Source of the DNA: an uncultured Candidatus Saccharibacteria bacterium
GTDB lineage: Bacteria > Patescibacteriota > Saccharimonadia > Saccharimonadales > Saccharimonadaceae
NCBI GenBank assembly: GCA_946222005.1
Contig: CAMIHP010000005.1
Location: forward strand, 1 to 64,000
Length of the DNA stretch: 64,000 nt
Direction of reading: 5' to 3'
Positions within the stretch are counted from its first letter, which is position 1. Each line of letters opens with the position of its first letter. This document shows, piece by piece, positions 8,401 to 17,708 of this stretch. A program made the position numbers and the translations under genes. The notes beneath the pieces were generated by a model. It did no database searches. It was not told where the DNA came from and saw only the letters and a program-made list of their open reading frames with translations.

Positions 8401-9045
8401 TTATCTTTGCTCATTACTTCCCTGCTTTAATCTCACAAGAATTATACCAACAACACCAACAATCAACAGCACTGCACCGCTAATGTAATCTGAATATACT
8501 TCAGGCCATGGCCGAACTATCGAGTATGGTATTAGTTTTCGAGTCACAATAGGCTCGAAAATTGCCCCTATTGGCAGGATGAAACAGAATATACGCGATG
8601 GCTTTTTTGGCAAAGCTGCAATCCAGCCACACATCCCCAGTGGTGCACATAGCACAAGAGCAGCAATAAACCAAAATGAATTCGCTATGAATATCGTAGA
8701 GCCATACACCCCAATAAGATAGCCGATACCGTAATGGAGTAGCAGTGTGAGTTCTGCAATAGCAGCGCCACTGATCGCCGCTTTTACCAAGCTTTGAGAT
8801 CTCCACCCTGCCAAGAATGGCAACGCAGCCCAGACAACACCTGCATTAAATAACTTACTAAATATCTTGCGGATACAAGAGTATAGCTGCAACTGCCCTT
8901 CCATTTCTTGGGGAAAGTAGATATTGCTAACAAGCGACAGTGTTGCTAATGCAAGAGATAGGAGAATGACAGTCAGGTATTTATGGCGAATTGTTTGCAT
9001 GATCTGATCATAGGGAATTATTGAGTTGCCGTCAATCTGCATCAT
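8401..9045 (-). CDS. Multi-spanning membrane protein, DUF6518-like
   Basis: About 214 aa if it begins at one of the two adjacent ATGs (9045, 9042), which overlap the cinA-like stop. The ATG at 9000 is an alternative. About six membrane segments are visible, with motifs VVWAALPFLAGWRSQ, ANSFWFIAALVLCAPLGMCGWIA and a Glu-containing helix near IFEPIVTRKL. The spacing and the W-A-A/P-L-G features recall DUF6518 proteins of actinobacteria, which have no known role. It is translationally coupled to the CinA-like gene. Confidence 0.6.
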   Translation of the reverse strand: MMQIDGNSIIPYDQIMQTIRHKYLTVILLSLALATLSLVSNIYFPQEMEGQLQLYSCIRKIFSKLFNAGVVWAALPFLAGWRSQSLVKAAISGAAIAELTLLLHYGIGYLIGVYGSTIFIANSFWFIAALVLCAPLGMCGWIAALPKKPSRIFCFILPIGAIFEPIVTRKLIPYSIVRPWPEVYSDYISGAVLLIVGVVGIILVRLKQGSNEQR

Positions 9046-9874
9046 CAACACAGCACCTAACAATACTGACGTCGTATCCCTCAAGAAGAACTGTCAGTCT
9101 CTGAAACGCTGTATCTAACATAACGCCAATTTTTGCTTGGTTGTTTCCAGACGCCGTTAGTGTCACACCAATCTTTCCTCCTTCTTGACGAATTGGACGA
9201 GTTTTTACATATACGTCCACAAATTCACGAGTCAGCATAGCAGATGCCTCTGCAAGAACCGACTCATCATTAGTACTTGTCATGATCGTCATCGTTCTTA
9301 AAAATCCGCTACCGAGGCGGCGTTCCAAAATACCGGATGCATGCCTACTAACTATCGCGCGAACCTCTGCAGGAACACCCGGAAGACACAGAACAGACAT
9401 TGTATCATCTATATCAATAACGACCGCTGGTGCAGCACCAACCGGATTATAGATTGGTACTGCCCCGGTGGGCAGTAAAGCCATCTTTTTGCGAGCATTC
9501 CTTGCTGATGCAGACACACCCCGATCAACTATTCCTTGTGACTCTAGGTCACAATATCGTTTCTGGACATATTCAATTGCTGTTTGATTAATCTCGAGCG
9601 GCAACTCGAGGGCGCGAGCAACTGACTCGACAGTTCGGTCATCAATCGTTGGACCAAGACCTCCAATGGTAAAGATCAAGTCTGGCTCCGTACGTATGCA
9701 ATATGCCAACGCGTCTTTTATTGCAATTGGGTCATCGTGTACCGTAACTACCGTCGTAACCAGCGCACCACGACCAGCAATTTGCGTGCAAAGCCAGTGA
9801 GAATTAGTATCGAGTGTGCTTCCATTGAGCACCTCATCACCTATTGTGATGATAGCTCCTCGCCTGCGAGACAT
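9032..9874 (-). CDS. CinA N-terminal (MoCF-type) domain protein
   Basis: 280 aa. The N-terminal MoaB/Mog-like domain shows GDEVLNG at 12-18 and GGLGPTIDDRT at 71-81. CLPGVPAEVRAI in the middle is typical of the COG1058 part of CinA. The C-terminal nicotinamide-nucleotide amidohydrolase domain of full CinA (about 410 aa) is absent. COG1058 proteins hydrolyse ADP-ribose-type nucleotides in pyridine nucleotide repair. A strong AGGAGGTG precedes the ATG. The gene overlaps the DUF6518-like gene downstream. Confidence 0.8.
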   Translation of the reverse strand: MSRRRGAIITIGDEVLNGSTLDTNSHWLCTQIAGRGALVTTVVTVHDDPIAIKDALAYCIRTEPDLIFTIGGLGPTIDDRTVESVARALELPLEINQTAIEYVQKRYCDLESQGIVDRGVSASARNARKKMALLPTGAVPIYNPVGAAPAVVIDIDDTMSVLCLPGVPAEVRAIVSRHASGILERRLGSGFLRTMTIMTSTNDESVLAEASAMLTREFVDVYVKTRPIRQEGGKIGVTLTASGNNQAKIGVMLDTAFQRLTVLLEGYDVSIVRCCVDDAD

Positions 9875-10108
9875 ATGTGCACCTCCTCTTTTCTATTACA
9901 TTAAATGGCTAACTGCTGTGTCGTATTTTTGAGTATCACTAAATCGGAAATACTCTAATCATTCATTGAACTCTGATGGCATACACAGGTAACCCTGTCG
10001 CTCAAATTATTGATTATCTGTCAATCTGCAACACCCATCACCTCTTACATCCAGCGCCACCCATCATTATCGGGAGCATAATCACCCATTGTTAACTCAT
10101 CAATCATG

Positions 10109-10978
10109 CTACACATCATGCATTGCACCATCTTCATTAGAAGCTGTGGGAGGTACTTGAGCTTGTTCCTCCGCTTTTGCCGCTTGCTGCTCAGCAGCAA
10201 TTTGTGCCCGCACCTGGCGTTCAATCTCGTGCCGAAGCTGCTGCTCATTCTGTACTAGTGTATTTGGTTGCGCAAGTTGGAGGTAGCGCTGTACCTTCTC
10301 TAGATGTACCAAAATAGGCGTTACTATTAAACCAAATACAGTGAGTATACCAAAAACTATCAAAAAACGTAGCGTACTTGACGTATCTCGCACATTAAAC
10401 CATACCATACTCAAACATGCCATACTTAAAAGACTGGCGCAAGTAACCGTCATCATTTTCATTCCTATGATGAAAGAGTTTTTGTTGGCGTATGACAAGG
10501 TCTTTACGCTAAGTGTAATGAGCAGTGCAATAATTAATGCTGTGAGCGTAAGATTCGTTGTAATTGAAAGGAAGTCGCTGCATATTTGTGTCTGAACATG
10601 ACCTTCGTAGTCATAGCTGCTATAGTCGCTATAATGTCTATTATATCGACTCCCCGTACTGACAGAGGGACGACAAAAACTAAGGAACCGATAGAGATTC
10701 CACTGGATAACAAACATACCAGTAAACCACTGAACATTGAGGATGATCGACATAATGGATAGAATTTTTATAACTATTCGGTTATCCGTAAGTCGCGATA
10801 TGTTACTCATAGCAATTAATGATGCGATTGCAGCACAGAACGTCGTGAATAGGATTCGCCAATCAATTTCTTGCGATAATACTGCAAGAATCCCGAGAAG
10901 TGCGCACAATGTTAGCAATCCAATTGATAGATAGAGCAGGACACTTCGCAATTGCGCTACAGAGTAGGATTGTTTCAT
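10109..10978 (-). CDS. Unknown membrane protein with charged coiled-coil tail
   Basis: 289 aa from the ATG at 10978, which lies 6 nt after TATGAT (10985-10990) with no Shine-Dalgarno. There are about six hydrophobic segments: two near the N-terminus, two around 60-95, then, after a Tyr/Ser-rich loop (about 105-125), two or three more. The last 60 residues form an Arg/Gln/Glu/Ala-rich helix with heptad character, then an acidic tail. No domain recognised. Confidence 0.6.
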   Translation of the reverse strand: MKQSYSVAQLRSVLLYLSIGLLTLCALLGILAVLSQEIDWRILFTTFCAAIASLIAMSNISRLTDNRIVIKILSIMSIILNVQWFTGMFVIQWNLYRFLSFCRPSVSTGSRYNRHYSDYSSYDYEGHVQTQICSDFLSITTNLTLTALIIALLITLSVKTLSYANKNSFIIGMKMMTVTCASLLSMACLSMVWFNVRDTSSTLRFLIVFGILTVFGLIVTPILVHLEKVQRYLQLAQPNTLVQNEQQLRHEIERQVRAQIAAEQQAAKAEEQAQVPPTASNEDGAMHDV

Positions 10979-10984
10979 GGCACT

Positions 10985-10990
10985 ATCATA
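10985..10990 (-). promoter_or_regulatory. -10 box of a leaderless promoter
   Basis: TATGAT on the minus strand, 6 nt before the ATG at 10978. Transcription should start at or next to the start codon. Confidence 0.55.
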
Positions 10991-11026
10991 CACCATTTAC
11001 TATCTATGTCAACTCACTTTAGTTAT

Positions 11027-11407
11027 TTAATACACCACCCCAGCCGGCAAAGTTGTTGGGACTGCTGGTGACGCATCCTCAATCGACGCGCATGGGTATG
11101 AGCAGTAGTCAACCGACAGGAAGCCAGCCGATCGGTAATTGCCACTAGCCTTCGCTCCACCAAATGGAGCCGCAGTCGTTGCACCAGTCAGTGGCTGATT
11201 CCAGTTAATGATGCCTGCTTTTGTTTGCTGGTAGAATGCTTCGTATTGTGCACGCTCGCGAGTGACAATGCCAGCAGCAAGCCCAAACTGTGTTGCGACA
11301 GAAACAGCCTGCACAATCGCAGCGTCATCTGCAAGACTTCCAGACCAGATCGGTTCGTTCGTGGCGGGGTTACGGGATATTATTCGTTGATCAACACTCA
11401 TGTTCAT
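11027..11407 (-). pseudogene. astD: Succinylglutamate-semialdehyde dehydrogenase (AstD) remnant with in-frame deletion
   Basis: The 126-aa frame joins the two ends of an AstD-type aldehyde dehydrogenase. Residues 1-40 match the N-terminus (RNPATNEPIW, AD..AQV-like). From FGLAAGIVTRE onward it matches the last 90 residues (AGIINWNQPLTGA, APFGGAKASGN, VDYCSYPCAS, LPAGV). The roughly 365 residues between, with the NAD site and the catalytic Cys and Glu, are gone without a frameshift, so it cannot be an active dehydrogenase. The ATG is preceded by AAAGAGG, so it may still be translated. It follows the FAD oxidase gene on the same strand. Confidence 0.75.
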
Positions 11408-11492
11408 TAACCTCTTTCTTCCTCCATTTTATTGAGGTATGGCAAAGAAATCAATTGCGACAAATAGCAAATACACTTTCCCCTGCAAGGTT

Positions 11493-13088
11493 TTATCGCC
11501 AATCCACCGTATATTCATTGCGTAGCATTGCAGTAATGGTGCGAGCTTGCAGGGTGGTTTTTGTACCAGGATTAAGAATGCCGTGAGGGTCGAAGAGCTG
11601 CTTGATTTGCTGATAGAGAGCTGTAAGGTCTGGGTTTTGCGTGGCGCGCACAAAACGAGTTTTGAGCCGGCCCTCACCACCGCTCATCACCAAATGTCCG
11701 TCGTATAGCGCAAGCAGCTTAGTAAGCTCGTCGTAGAGCTTAAAGATCTTCTGCTTATCACTCACTTTGCGGAGCGAGAGGCGCGGATAGACGCCATAGA
11801 GATTCAAGCTAGGATAACCAGCAAGGGGTAGCGGCAACTGCAGCGCACGAGCAAGTGGCGCGAGCGCCCGGGCAAATTCTTCGAAGCGCTGCGGAGGCAC
11901 ATAAAATCCCTCAAACAAGCGCGGCGCACCAATATGCGCGGCATCGGGCCAGCGATACTGATCGAGCGCAGCAAACCCCGCCGCTACATCTTCATCATCA
12001 TCTTCAACAATGGTGACGATTGTCTCGCCCGCAGATTGCAGCTGCTCAAGCTTGGCCTGCTTGCGAGCACGTGTCCGGTTATTAAAATCATCAAGCGTCA
12101 CGAGCAAAACTGCCTGTGGTGCAAACTGCTGGGCAGCTTCCTCGTAAAAAGCATACTTCTTGCCATCGCGGCGGAGCTGCTCAAAAATCGCTGCATCGAG
12201 ATAGCTAAGCTGTGCTGGTTGGAGTGCGTCAATATCATCAATCGCAGCCTGAGCATCGCTACTACTCCGAAATACCAAAGCTGCCCTTGTCTTGCGAAAG
12301 CTAAAGAATTCTGTCTTGAGAATCAGCTCATCAATAACCCCCAGCGTGCCCTCACTCCCTACAAAGAGTGGCCCGAGGTCAAACGTCCCATCGGACTGCT
12401 TGACCCGTGCAATACCACTATAACCAGATGTGTCATTTGGGTTAATCTGTTCGATCAGCGCTGCATTGTCAGTAATAATCGCATCGATACCACGATAGAT
12501 ATCACCTTCAAACCCAGGCAAGCCTTTGCGCTGGTTGAGCTCACGCCGCGAGAGACGCTCTGTCTGCATGACGTCGCCATTGGCAAGCACAACCTCGATC
12601 TGGTCAATCGCTTCGGCTGGATCGGTCGCTCGGCTTAGCAGCGTTCCGTGTGCACCAGCTGCAATGACTCCACCGACCGTACCTCGCTGGCCAGTCAGCG
12701 GCCCAATACCAGCACCATGCATGCTCAGCGCTGCCGCTACACTGCGCGCTGGGGCACCTGGCTGGACGCGAACCCGCTGCGATTTGCCATCATATTCAAA
12801 GATCGTGTCGAGAGCTGTCGTGTCAAGCAATATCCCTTGCCCCACGGCACCACCCAGCGCACCACAGCCAGCTCCGCGTGTGGTGACTGGTATCGTGTGG
12901 CCCTTCTCAGCCATTTGCCAGGCAAAACGGGTGATCTTGCGAATATCACTCACAACGCGCGGCACTACCACGAGTTCTGGCGTTGCCGCTAGAATACCGG
13001 CATCTGCACTGACTGACGCACGCCAATCGGCCCGAGTCGAAACAGACCCGGCAATATGACTGCGTAAATAATTTGCAATTTTACTCAC
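11493..13088 (-). CDS. FAD-linked oxidase, GlcD/D-lactate dehydrogenase family
   Basis: 531 aa. The FAD_binding_4 (PCMH) domain is in the N-terminal half: VPVTTRGAGCGALGG-type segment (about 68-80), VQPGAPARSV, and GQRGTVGGVIAAGAHG with the Gly-rich flavin loop. VGSEGTLGVIDELIL lies in the middle. The C-terminal FAD-oxidase domain ends with LFDPHGILNPGTK, as in GlcD and D-lactate dehydrogenases. It would oxidise a 2-hydroxy acid such as lactate or glycolate. The start is GTG at 13088 behind ACGGGGGAA. It is divergent from recG, with 75 bp between. Confidence 0.8.
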   Translation of the reverse strand: MSKIANYLRSHIAGSVSTRADWRASVSADAGILAATPELVVVPRVVSDIRKITRFAWQMAEKGHTIPVTTRGAGCGALGGAVGQGILLDTTALDTIFEYDGKSQRVRVQPGAPARSVAAALSMHGAGIGPLTGQRGTVGGVIAAGAHGTLLSRATDPAEAIDQIEVVLANGDVMQTERLSRRELNQRKGLPGFEGDIYRGIDAIITDNAALIEQINPNDTSGYSGIARVKQSDGTFDLGPLFVGSEGTLGVIDELILKTEFFSFRKTRAALVFRSSSDAQAAIDDIDALQPAQLSYLDAAIFEQLRRDGKKYAFYEEAAQQFAPQAVLLVTLDDFNNRTRARKQAKLEQLQSAGETIVTIVEDDDEDVAAGFAALDQYRWPDAAHIGAPRLFEGFYVPPQRFEEFARALAPLARALQLPLPLAGYPSLNLYGVYPRLSLRKVSDKQKIFKLYDELTKLLALYDGHLVMSGGEGRLKTRFVRATQNPDLTALYQQIKQLFDPHGILNPGTKTTLQARTITAMLRNEYTVDWR

Positions 13089-13151
13089 ATTTCCCCCGTT
13101 AGCTTACTGCTTATACTATAGCACAGGGCAGCGCATTTGCACCAGGTGCGG

Positions 13152-13157
13152 TACAAT
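13152..13157 (+). promoter_or_regulatory. -10 box of leaderless recG promoter
   Basis: TACAAT preceded by GG, 6 nt before the GTG at 13164. No Shine-Dalgarno. This box argues against an upstream TTG start near 13137. Confidence 0.6.
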
Positions 13158-13163
13158 AAAAAT

Positions 13164-15194
13164 GTGAACCTATCGACACAGCTCTCTCAAATCAAAGGCG
13201 TTGGGCCAAAAACAGCTGAGCAACTGGCTCAGGCTGGGCTTTTGACCGTTAATGATCTTATCATGTTTTTGCCACGCAAGCACGATGATTTTACTGCAGC
13301 GAGCTCAATCGCAACATTGACACCAGGCAATGTGACGATCACGGCGCGCTGCGAATCAATCAGCACGCGTACGGTGCGGCGTGGTCTCCGCATTACCACA
13401 GCAGTATTGGCAGATAGCTCGGGCAAGCTCAACGCCGTGTGGTTTAACCAGCCGTATCGAGTGCAGCAGCTCGCGAGTGGGGATGAATGTTACTTTCGGG
13501 GACAATTTGAGTATAAGAATGGCCGCTACCAACTCACCAACCCAAGTGCCGAGCGTGTCAAAGAGCTTGTCCATCATGGCACTAGCCTACTGCCCATCTA
13601 CCACGCAGTACACGGCCTCAAAAGCCAACTGGTACGCAAACTACTCACTGAGCTACGGCCACTGATAACAATGCTGCCCGAAACACTCCCCCCGCACATT
13701 GTTGCACGCGAAGACTTAATGAGCCGGAGCGAGGCGCTGCTTGCGATGCATTTCCCTACCACATCAGAGGATATCGCAAGAGCACGCCAGCGCTTTGCCT
13801 TTGAGGAACTCTTTAGCTTGCTGCTTGCTAGCCAGCTCAATCGCCAGGCGCATGCTCAGCTCCAAGGCTATGCCATACCGTTTGAGCAATCTATCGTGAA
13901 GTCATTTGTGAATGCTCTACCCTTTACTCTCACAGACGATCAACGCCGAGCAGCCTGGGATATCCTGCAAGACTTCCAGCGCAGTACACCAATGAATCGC
14001 CTCCTCCAAGGCGACGTGGGGAGTGGCAAAACAGTGGTCGCTGGCCTGGCCGCTCGCCAGGCTGCCAGTGCTGGCTACCAAACCGCCTTGATGGCACCGA
14101 CAGAGATTCTTGCCCGTCAGCACGCCGCCACGCTCGATGCATTACTTACGCCCTTTGGTATCAAAGTTGGGCTACTGACTGGCAGCGTGACCGGTGCTGT
14201 GCGCAGTGAGCTTGTGCAGCGAATTGCACGCGGCGAGGTAGATGTCGTAGTAGGAACGCACGCACTCATCCAAGACTCGGTGAATTTTGCACGGCTTGGC
14301 TTTGTTGTCATCGATGAGCAACACCGTTTTGGCGTGATGCAGCGCCAGAAGCTACTTGATAAATCCGGCCATATGCCACACCTCCTTGCTATGACAGCGA
14401 CACCGATCCCTCGTAGCCTTGCCCTGACCGTCTATGGCGAGCTTGATATTAGCATTATTAGCCAGCGCCCGGCGGGTCGCCAGCCGATCATTACCAAAAT
14501 TATTTCTCCCGCCTCGCGCCCAGCCCTATACCAACGCGTCACGAAGGAGCTCGAGGCCGGCAGCCAAGCCTATGTCGTCTGCAGCCTCATCGATGACAAC
14601 CCCGACAATGACGCGCGCAGTGTTGAGACAACTGTACGCCATGTCAAGAGTAGCACTTTAGGCCGATGGCGAATTGGCTTGCTTCACGGCAAGATGAAGC
14701 CTGCTGACAAAGAACGGGTGATGCAAGAATTTCACCAGCATGCGTATGATATTCTCGTGAGCACCACAGTGGTAGAAGTTGGTGTTGATGTGCCAAATGC
14801 GACAGTGATGATGATCGAGGATGCCGAGCGATTTGGTCTTGCCCAGCTCCACCAGCTACGCGGCCGAGTGGGACGTGGCGCGCGCCAGAGCTACTGCTAT
14901 CTCTTGCTTAATAACCACAGTAGGCCGAGCCAGCGTCTGCGCGAGGTGGAGGCTTCTAGCGACGGCTTCCACCTGGCAGAAGTCGACATGCAGCTCCGCG
15001 GCCCAGGCGAAATTTATGGCAAAGCTCAGCATGGCGCGCTCAATCTGCGCATTGCGAGCCTAGCCGACAGCAAGGCAATCGCCCGAGCCCAAAAAGCAGC
15101 GCAAGCCTTTATCGCCAGTGGCGATTCACTCGAACACTACCCGGAGCTCCAGGCAGCCGTGCAACGCAATCAACGGCTCACGACGCTCAATTAA
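13164..15194 (+). CDS. recG: ATP-dependent DNA helicase RecG
   Basis: 676 aa from GTG 13164. The N-terminal wedge/OB region opens with LSQIKGVGPKTAEQL. The helicase core has Walker A GDVGSGKT (about 288), a DEQHRFGV box and MTATPIPRSL. The C-terminal half has VVEVGVDVPNATVM and the arginine-finger motif LRGRVGRG. RecG drives fork regression and branch migration of Holliday junctions in DNA repair. Length and motif order are normal for the family. The last residues overlap no other gene. Confidence 0.96.
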   Translation: MNLSTQLSQIKGVGPKTAEQLAQAGLLTVNDLIMFLPRKHDDFTAASSIATLTPGNVTITARCESISTRTVRRGLRITTAVLADSSGKLNAVWFNQPYRVQQLASGDECYFRGQFEYKNGRYQLTNPSAERVKELVHHGTSLLPIYHAVHGLKSQLVRKLLTELRPLITMLPETLPPHIVAREDLMSRSEALLAMHFPTTSEDIARARQRFAFEELFSLLLASQLNRQAHAQLQGYAIPFEQSIVKSFVNALPFTLTDDQRRAAWDILQDFQRSTPMNRLLQGDVGSGKTVVAGLAARQAASAGYQTALMAPTEILARQHAATLDALLTPFGIKVGLLTGSVTGAVRSELVQRIARGEVDVVVGTHALIQDSVNFARLGFVVIDEQHRFGVMQRQKLLDKSGHMPHLLAMTATPIPRSLALTVYGELDISIISQRPAGRQPIITKIISPASRPALYQRVTKELEAGSQAYVVCSLIDDNPDNDARSVETTVRHVKSSTLGRWRIGLLHGKMKPADKERVMQEFHQHAYDILVSTTVVEVGVDVPNATVMMIEDAERFGLAQLHQLRGRVGRGARQSYCYLLLNNHSRPSQRLREVEASSDGFHLAEVDMQLRGPGEIYGKAQHGALNLRIASLADSKAIARAQKAAQAFIASGDSLEHYPELQAAVQRNQRLTTLN

Positions 15195-15339
15195 GCTGGG
15201 CAACCTTGACTATTCATAATTATGCTCTTTTTCATCCTCTCTATTCTTGCCCATTCAGCTATCGAGGATCAAAAATCTCACCAAAACACACCCCTAGCAA
15301 CGATTCAACCACGCCAAAATCTGCTATACTATATGAGAT

Positions 15340-16158
15340 ATGTACAGCGGAACAACCTTTCGAGACCAGTCGGGGCACTTGGTTGGTGTTCATCAGCGGA
15401 TCGACCAGCTCGCACGGCGCGACCTAGGCCAGATGTGCAGCCACCATGTCGCCATTCTCCACTTCCCGAGCTCGCGCGATATTCTCCACTTCGAGGGCAA
15501 TAATGGTCCCGACGGTATCAAACGCAAAAGCCCCAGCGTCGATGAGCCCTGGCACTACATCGACCCCACCAAGCCAGACGACCGCGACCTCGTCGTTATG
15601 ATTCTCGATCATCATTACAATCTTGTCCAAGCACTACGCCAAAACAACACGGTGCGTGCCGCCTTTGAGGCAGCGTGGATGTCGCACGCCATCGTCGATG
15701 GTCTCACGCCGGCTCATCACTATCCGCTGAGTGACAAAATCGAGGAACTCTGGGGTCGCCCCAAAGAGGAGCGCCTGACTGTTTTAGATAAGAATTTCAT
15801 CCATGGGACGACGGGGCTCGATACCATCAACAAAAACTGGGAATACTGGGGGGCAAAGGGTGTCTTTGCGACGCATATTCTCTTCGAGCTTGGTGTAGCC
15901 GCCTCGATGCGCACTGCCCGTTTTGCCGACACCTGCCCGTCGCCCGAGTGGGTAGCTGAGGCAGAGCAGCTTGGCCTGGAGGCGGTCTTTTTGCGAGCAG
16001 TGCAGCGGGTGTATGCACTCGATATGTACCACACGTTTTGGCGGAATGGCTGGACGACGGGCTTAGCCTTGCAGACGCGCAATGAGCTCATCCCAGAGAT
16101 TGTTCGCACTGTTGCCTTCGCGTGGTACAGTGCACTGTGCGAGGCTTATCCATTATGA
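15340..16158 (+). CDS. Zinc-dependent phospholipase-C-like protein
   Basis: 272 aa. The fold of the S1/P1 nuclease and bacterial phospholipase C superfamily is suggested by spaced His/Asp ligands: VGVHQRID near 16, HVAILHFPSSRDILHFEG, WHYIDP, ILDHHYNL and WMSHAIVDGLTPAHHYPL. These would bind a tri-zinc cluster. There is no signal peptide, so it probably acts inside the cell or the function has diverged. TATACT (15325-15330) lies 9 nt before the ATG. Its TGA overlaps the ATG of rsmD (ATGA), so the two are coupled. Confidence 0.65.
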   Translation: MYSGTTFRDQSGHLVGVHQRIDQLARRDLGQMCSHHVAILHFPSSRDILHFEGNNGPDGIKRKSPSVDEPWHYIDPTKPDDRDLVVMILDHHYNLVQALRQNNTVRAAFEAAWMSHAIVDGLTPAHHYPLSDKIEELWGRPKEERLTVLDKNFIHGTTGLDTINKNWEYWGAKGVFATHILFELGVAASMRTARFADTCPSPEWVAEAEQLGLEAVFLRAVQRVYALDMYHTFWRNGWTTGLALQTRNELIPEIVRTVAFAWYSALCEAYPL

Positions 16159-16709
16159 AAGTCCGAGTAATTGCGGGACGCTATGGCGGGCGTTGGCTCG
16201 ATGCACCAGATAATCGCCGTACCCATCCCATGGGCGAGCGAGTGCGCAATGCACTGTTTAATTCGCTTGGCGATGCAGTGCAGGATGCCCGTGTTCTCGA
16301 TGTCTTTGCTGGTACTGGTGCCGTTGGTCTAGAGGCGTTGAGCCGTGGAGCTCGCCAGGCAGTGTTTGTCGAGCGTGACCGCCTCGCCTTCACCATCCTC
16401 TGTAAGAATATCGCAGCGCTTGGTGCTGATTCATCTGCTACTGCAATCAAGGCTGGCGTCGGCCCATGGCTTGGTACTTACCATGACGAAGCCTTCGATA
16501 TCATCTTTGCCGACCCGCCTTACCACGACCTCCAGCTAACAACAGTTAGCCGACTTTTTGCCCTTCTCAAACCAGGCGGATTTATGGTATTATCACATAC
16601 AGGAATAGGTGAGGGGCCAAAATTAGCAAACGACATTGTTGTGGTGGACAATCGTAGTTATGGAAACGCACACCTCACCTTTTTCCGCCGAGCTGATGGA
16701 GGCAGCTAA
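16155..16709 (+). CDS. rsmD: 16S rRNA guanine-N2 methyltransferase RsmD
   Basis: 184 aa. The start MKVRVIAGRYGGRWL is chosen because its ATG overlaps the TGA of the gene before. SAM motif VLDVFAGTGAVGLEALSRGA lies at about 49-68, and the N-methylase catalytic motif ADPPY near 120. RsmD methylates G966 (E. coli numbering) of 16S rRNA. The family signature T-HPMGERVRNALFN is present. Confidence 0.92.
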   Translation: MKVRVIAGRYGGRWLDAPDNRRTHPMGERVRNALFNSLGDAVQDARVLDVFAGTGAVGLEALSRGARQAVFVERDRLAFTILCKNIAALGADSSATAIKAGVGPWLGTYHDEAFDIIFADPPYHDLQLTTVSRLFALLKPGGFMVLSHTGIGEGPKLANDIVVVDNRSYGNAHLTFFRRADGGS

Positions 16710-16711
16710 GG

Positions 16712-16741
16712 TTGCAGATACACTAGCTTGTTTGGTATAAT
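16712..16741 (+). promoter_or_regulatory. tRNA-Leu promoter
   Basis: -35 TTGCAG (16712-16717), 18-bp spacer, -10 TATAAT (16736-16741), ending 11 nt before the tRNA. Confidence 0.7.
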
Positions 16742-16752
16742 AGCCTTGTTAC

Positions 16753-16838
16753 GCGGATGTGGTGGAATTGGTAGACACGCATGCCTTAGGAGCATGTGCC
16801 CTCGTGGCGTGAAGGTTCAAGTCCTTTCATCCGCACCA
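16753..16838 (+). tRNA. tRNA-Leu, anticodon TAG
   Basis: 86-nt type II tRNA. Acceptor arms GCGGATG/CATCCGC, D-arm with TTGGTAGACAC, anticodon stem CATGC/GCATG around loop CTTAGGA (anticodon TAG), a long variable arm, T-loop GTTCAAGTC, and an encoded CCA end. It has its own promoter and terminator. Confidence 0.95.
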
Positions 16839-16859
16839 ACCATCATAGGTTTGTTTTAT

Positions 16860-16883
16860 TGCCGTTTCTTGCGGCATTTTTTT
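16860..16883 (+). terminator. tRNA-Leu terminator
   Basis: Stem TGCCG/CGGCA with a 7-nt loop, followed by seven T. Confidence 0.7.
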
Positions 16884-17070
16884 ATAATTTGCGGCATGGA
16901 GCTTTCTTTTTTGCATCCTTCCTCAAGAATTCTATAGAAGTGTTCTATTTCTCAAATATAATTTTACACTAAGAATAAAACCTATTGAGCGTAATAAATG
17001 CTTGATAGCCCTAACAGACGAAACAAGCAAGATAATAACCTAAACTTATTGATATAGTAAAGGAGAAGCA

Positions 17071-17601
17071 ATGAGTCAACAGTTAGAACGAGAGCGCACA
17101 TTCCTCGCAAAAGAGCTGCCGCAAGAAATCAAAGCAACCAAGCCAACTCGCATTGTTGATATTTATATCCCAGACACGCCAGCGCATTCTCACCTTCGGC
17201 TCAGACAAAACGGCAAAACATATGAAATCACCAAGAAAACCTCCGTTGCAGCAGGTGATGCGTCCGAGCACATTGAGCAAACCATCCCTTTGACAGAGGA
17301 AGAATTCGCAGCACTCTCACGTTGCAGCGCAAAGCGCGTTGCAAAGGACCGCTACCGCGTCGTGATCGATGGCATACTCGCTGAAATTGACGTGTTTATC
17401 GAAGATCTGGCTGGGCTTGTGCTGATAGATTTTGAGTTTGACACAGAAGACGAAAAGGACAACTTTATCCCACCGAGCATCGCCCTTGCCGACGTTACAC
17501 AGGAGGACTTCATTGCTGGAGGTCTGCTCGCCGGCAAGACATACGACACCATTGCGCCAGAACTTGCGCGGTTTTGTTATAAAAAGCTCAGTAAAGAGTA
17601 A
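17071..17601 (+). CDS. CYTH-domain phosphohydrolase/cyclase family protein
   Basis: 176 aa. The N-terminal ERERTFLAKELP (6-17) is the ExExxF..K signature of CYTH enzymes. Alternating charged strands follow: LRLRQNGKTYEITKK, EIDVFIEDLAGLVLIDFEF. The superfamily includes inorganic triphosphatases, thiamine triphosphatase and class IV adenylyl cyclase, all binding triphosphate in a beta tunnel with metal ions. The triphosphatase role is the most common in bacteria. AAGGAG precedes the ATG. It stands alone between the tRNA and a bidirectional terminator. Confidence 0.85.
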   Translation: MSQQLERERTFLAKELPQEIKATKPTRIVDIYIPDTPAHSHLRLRQNGKTYEITKKTSVAAGDASEHIEQTIPLTEEEFAALSRCSAKRVAKDRYRVVIDGILAEIDVFIEDLAGLVLIDFEFDTEDEKDNFIPPSIALADVTQEDFIAGGLLAGKTYDTIAPELARFCYKKLSKE

Positions 17602-17626
17602 TTTTAGTTTATTCGTTATTCACTAT

Positions 17627-17658
17627 AAAAATACTCACCCTGCTAGGTGAGTATTTTT
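17627..17658. terminator. Bidirectional terminator
   Basis: Perfect 13-bp stem AAAAATACTCACC/GGTGAGTATTTTT with a 6-nt loop. It ends the CYTH gene on the plus strand and can end the HAD gene on the minus strand. Confidence 0.85.
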
Positions 17659-17708
17659 ATATACCGCAAGTTTTCGCTCTTTTGGTCAGTGTATGAAAGT
17701 AAAGGTTT

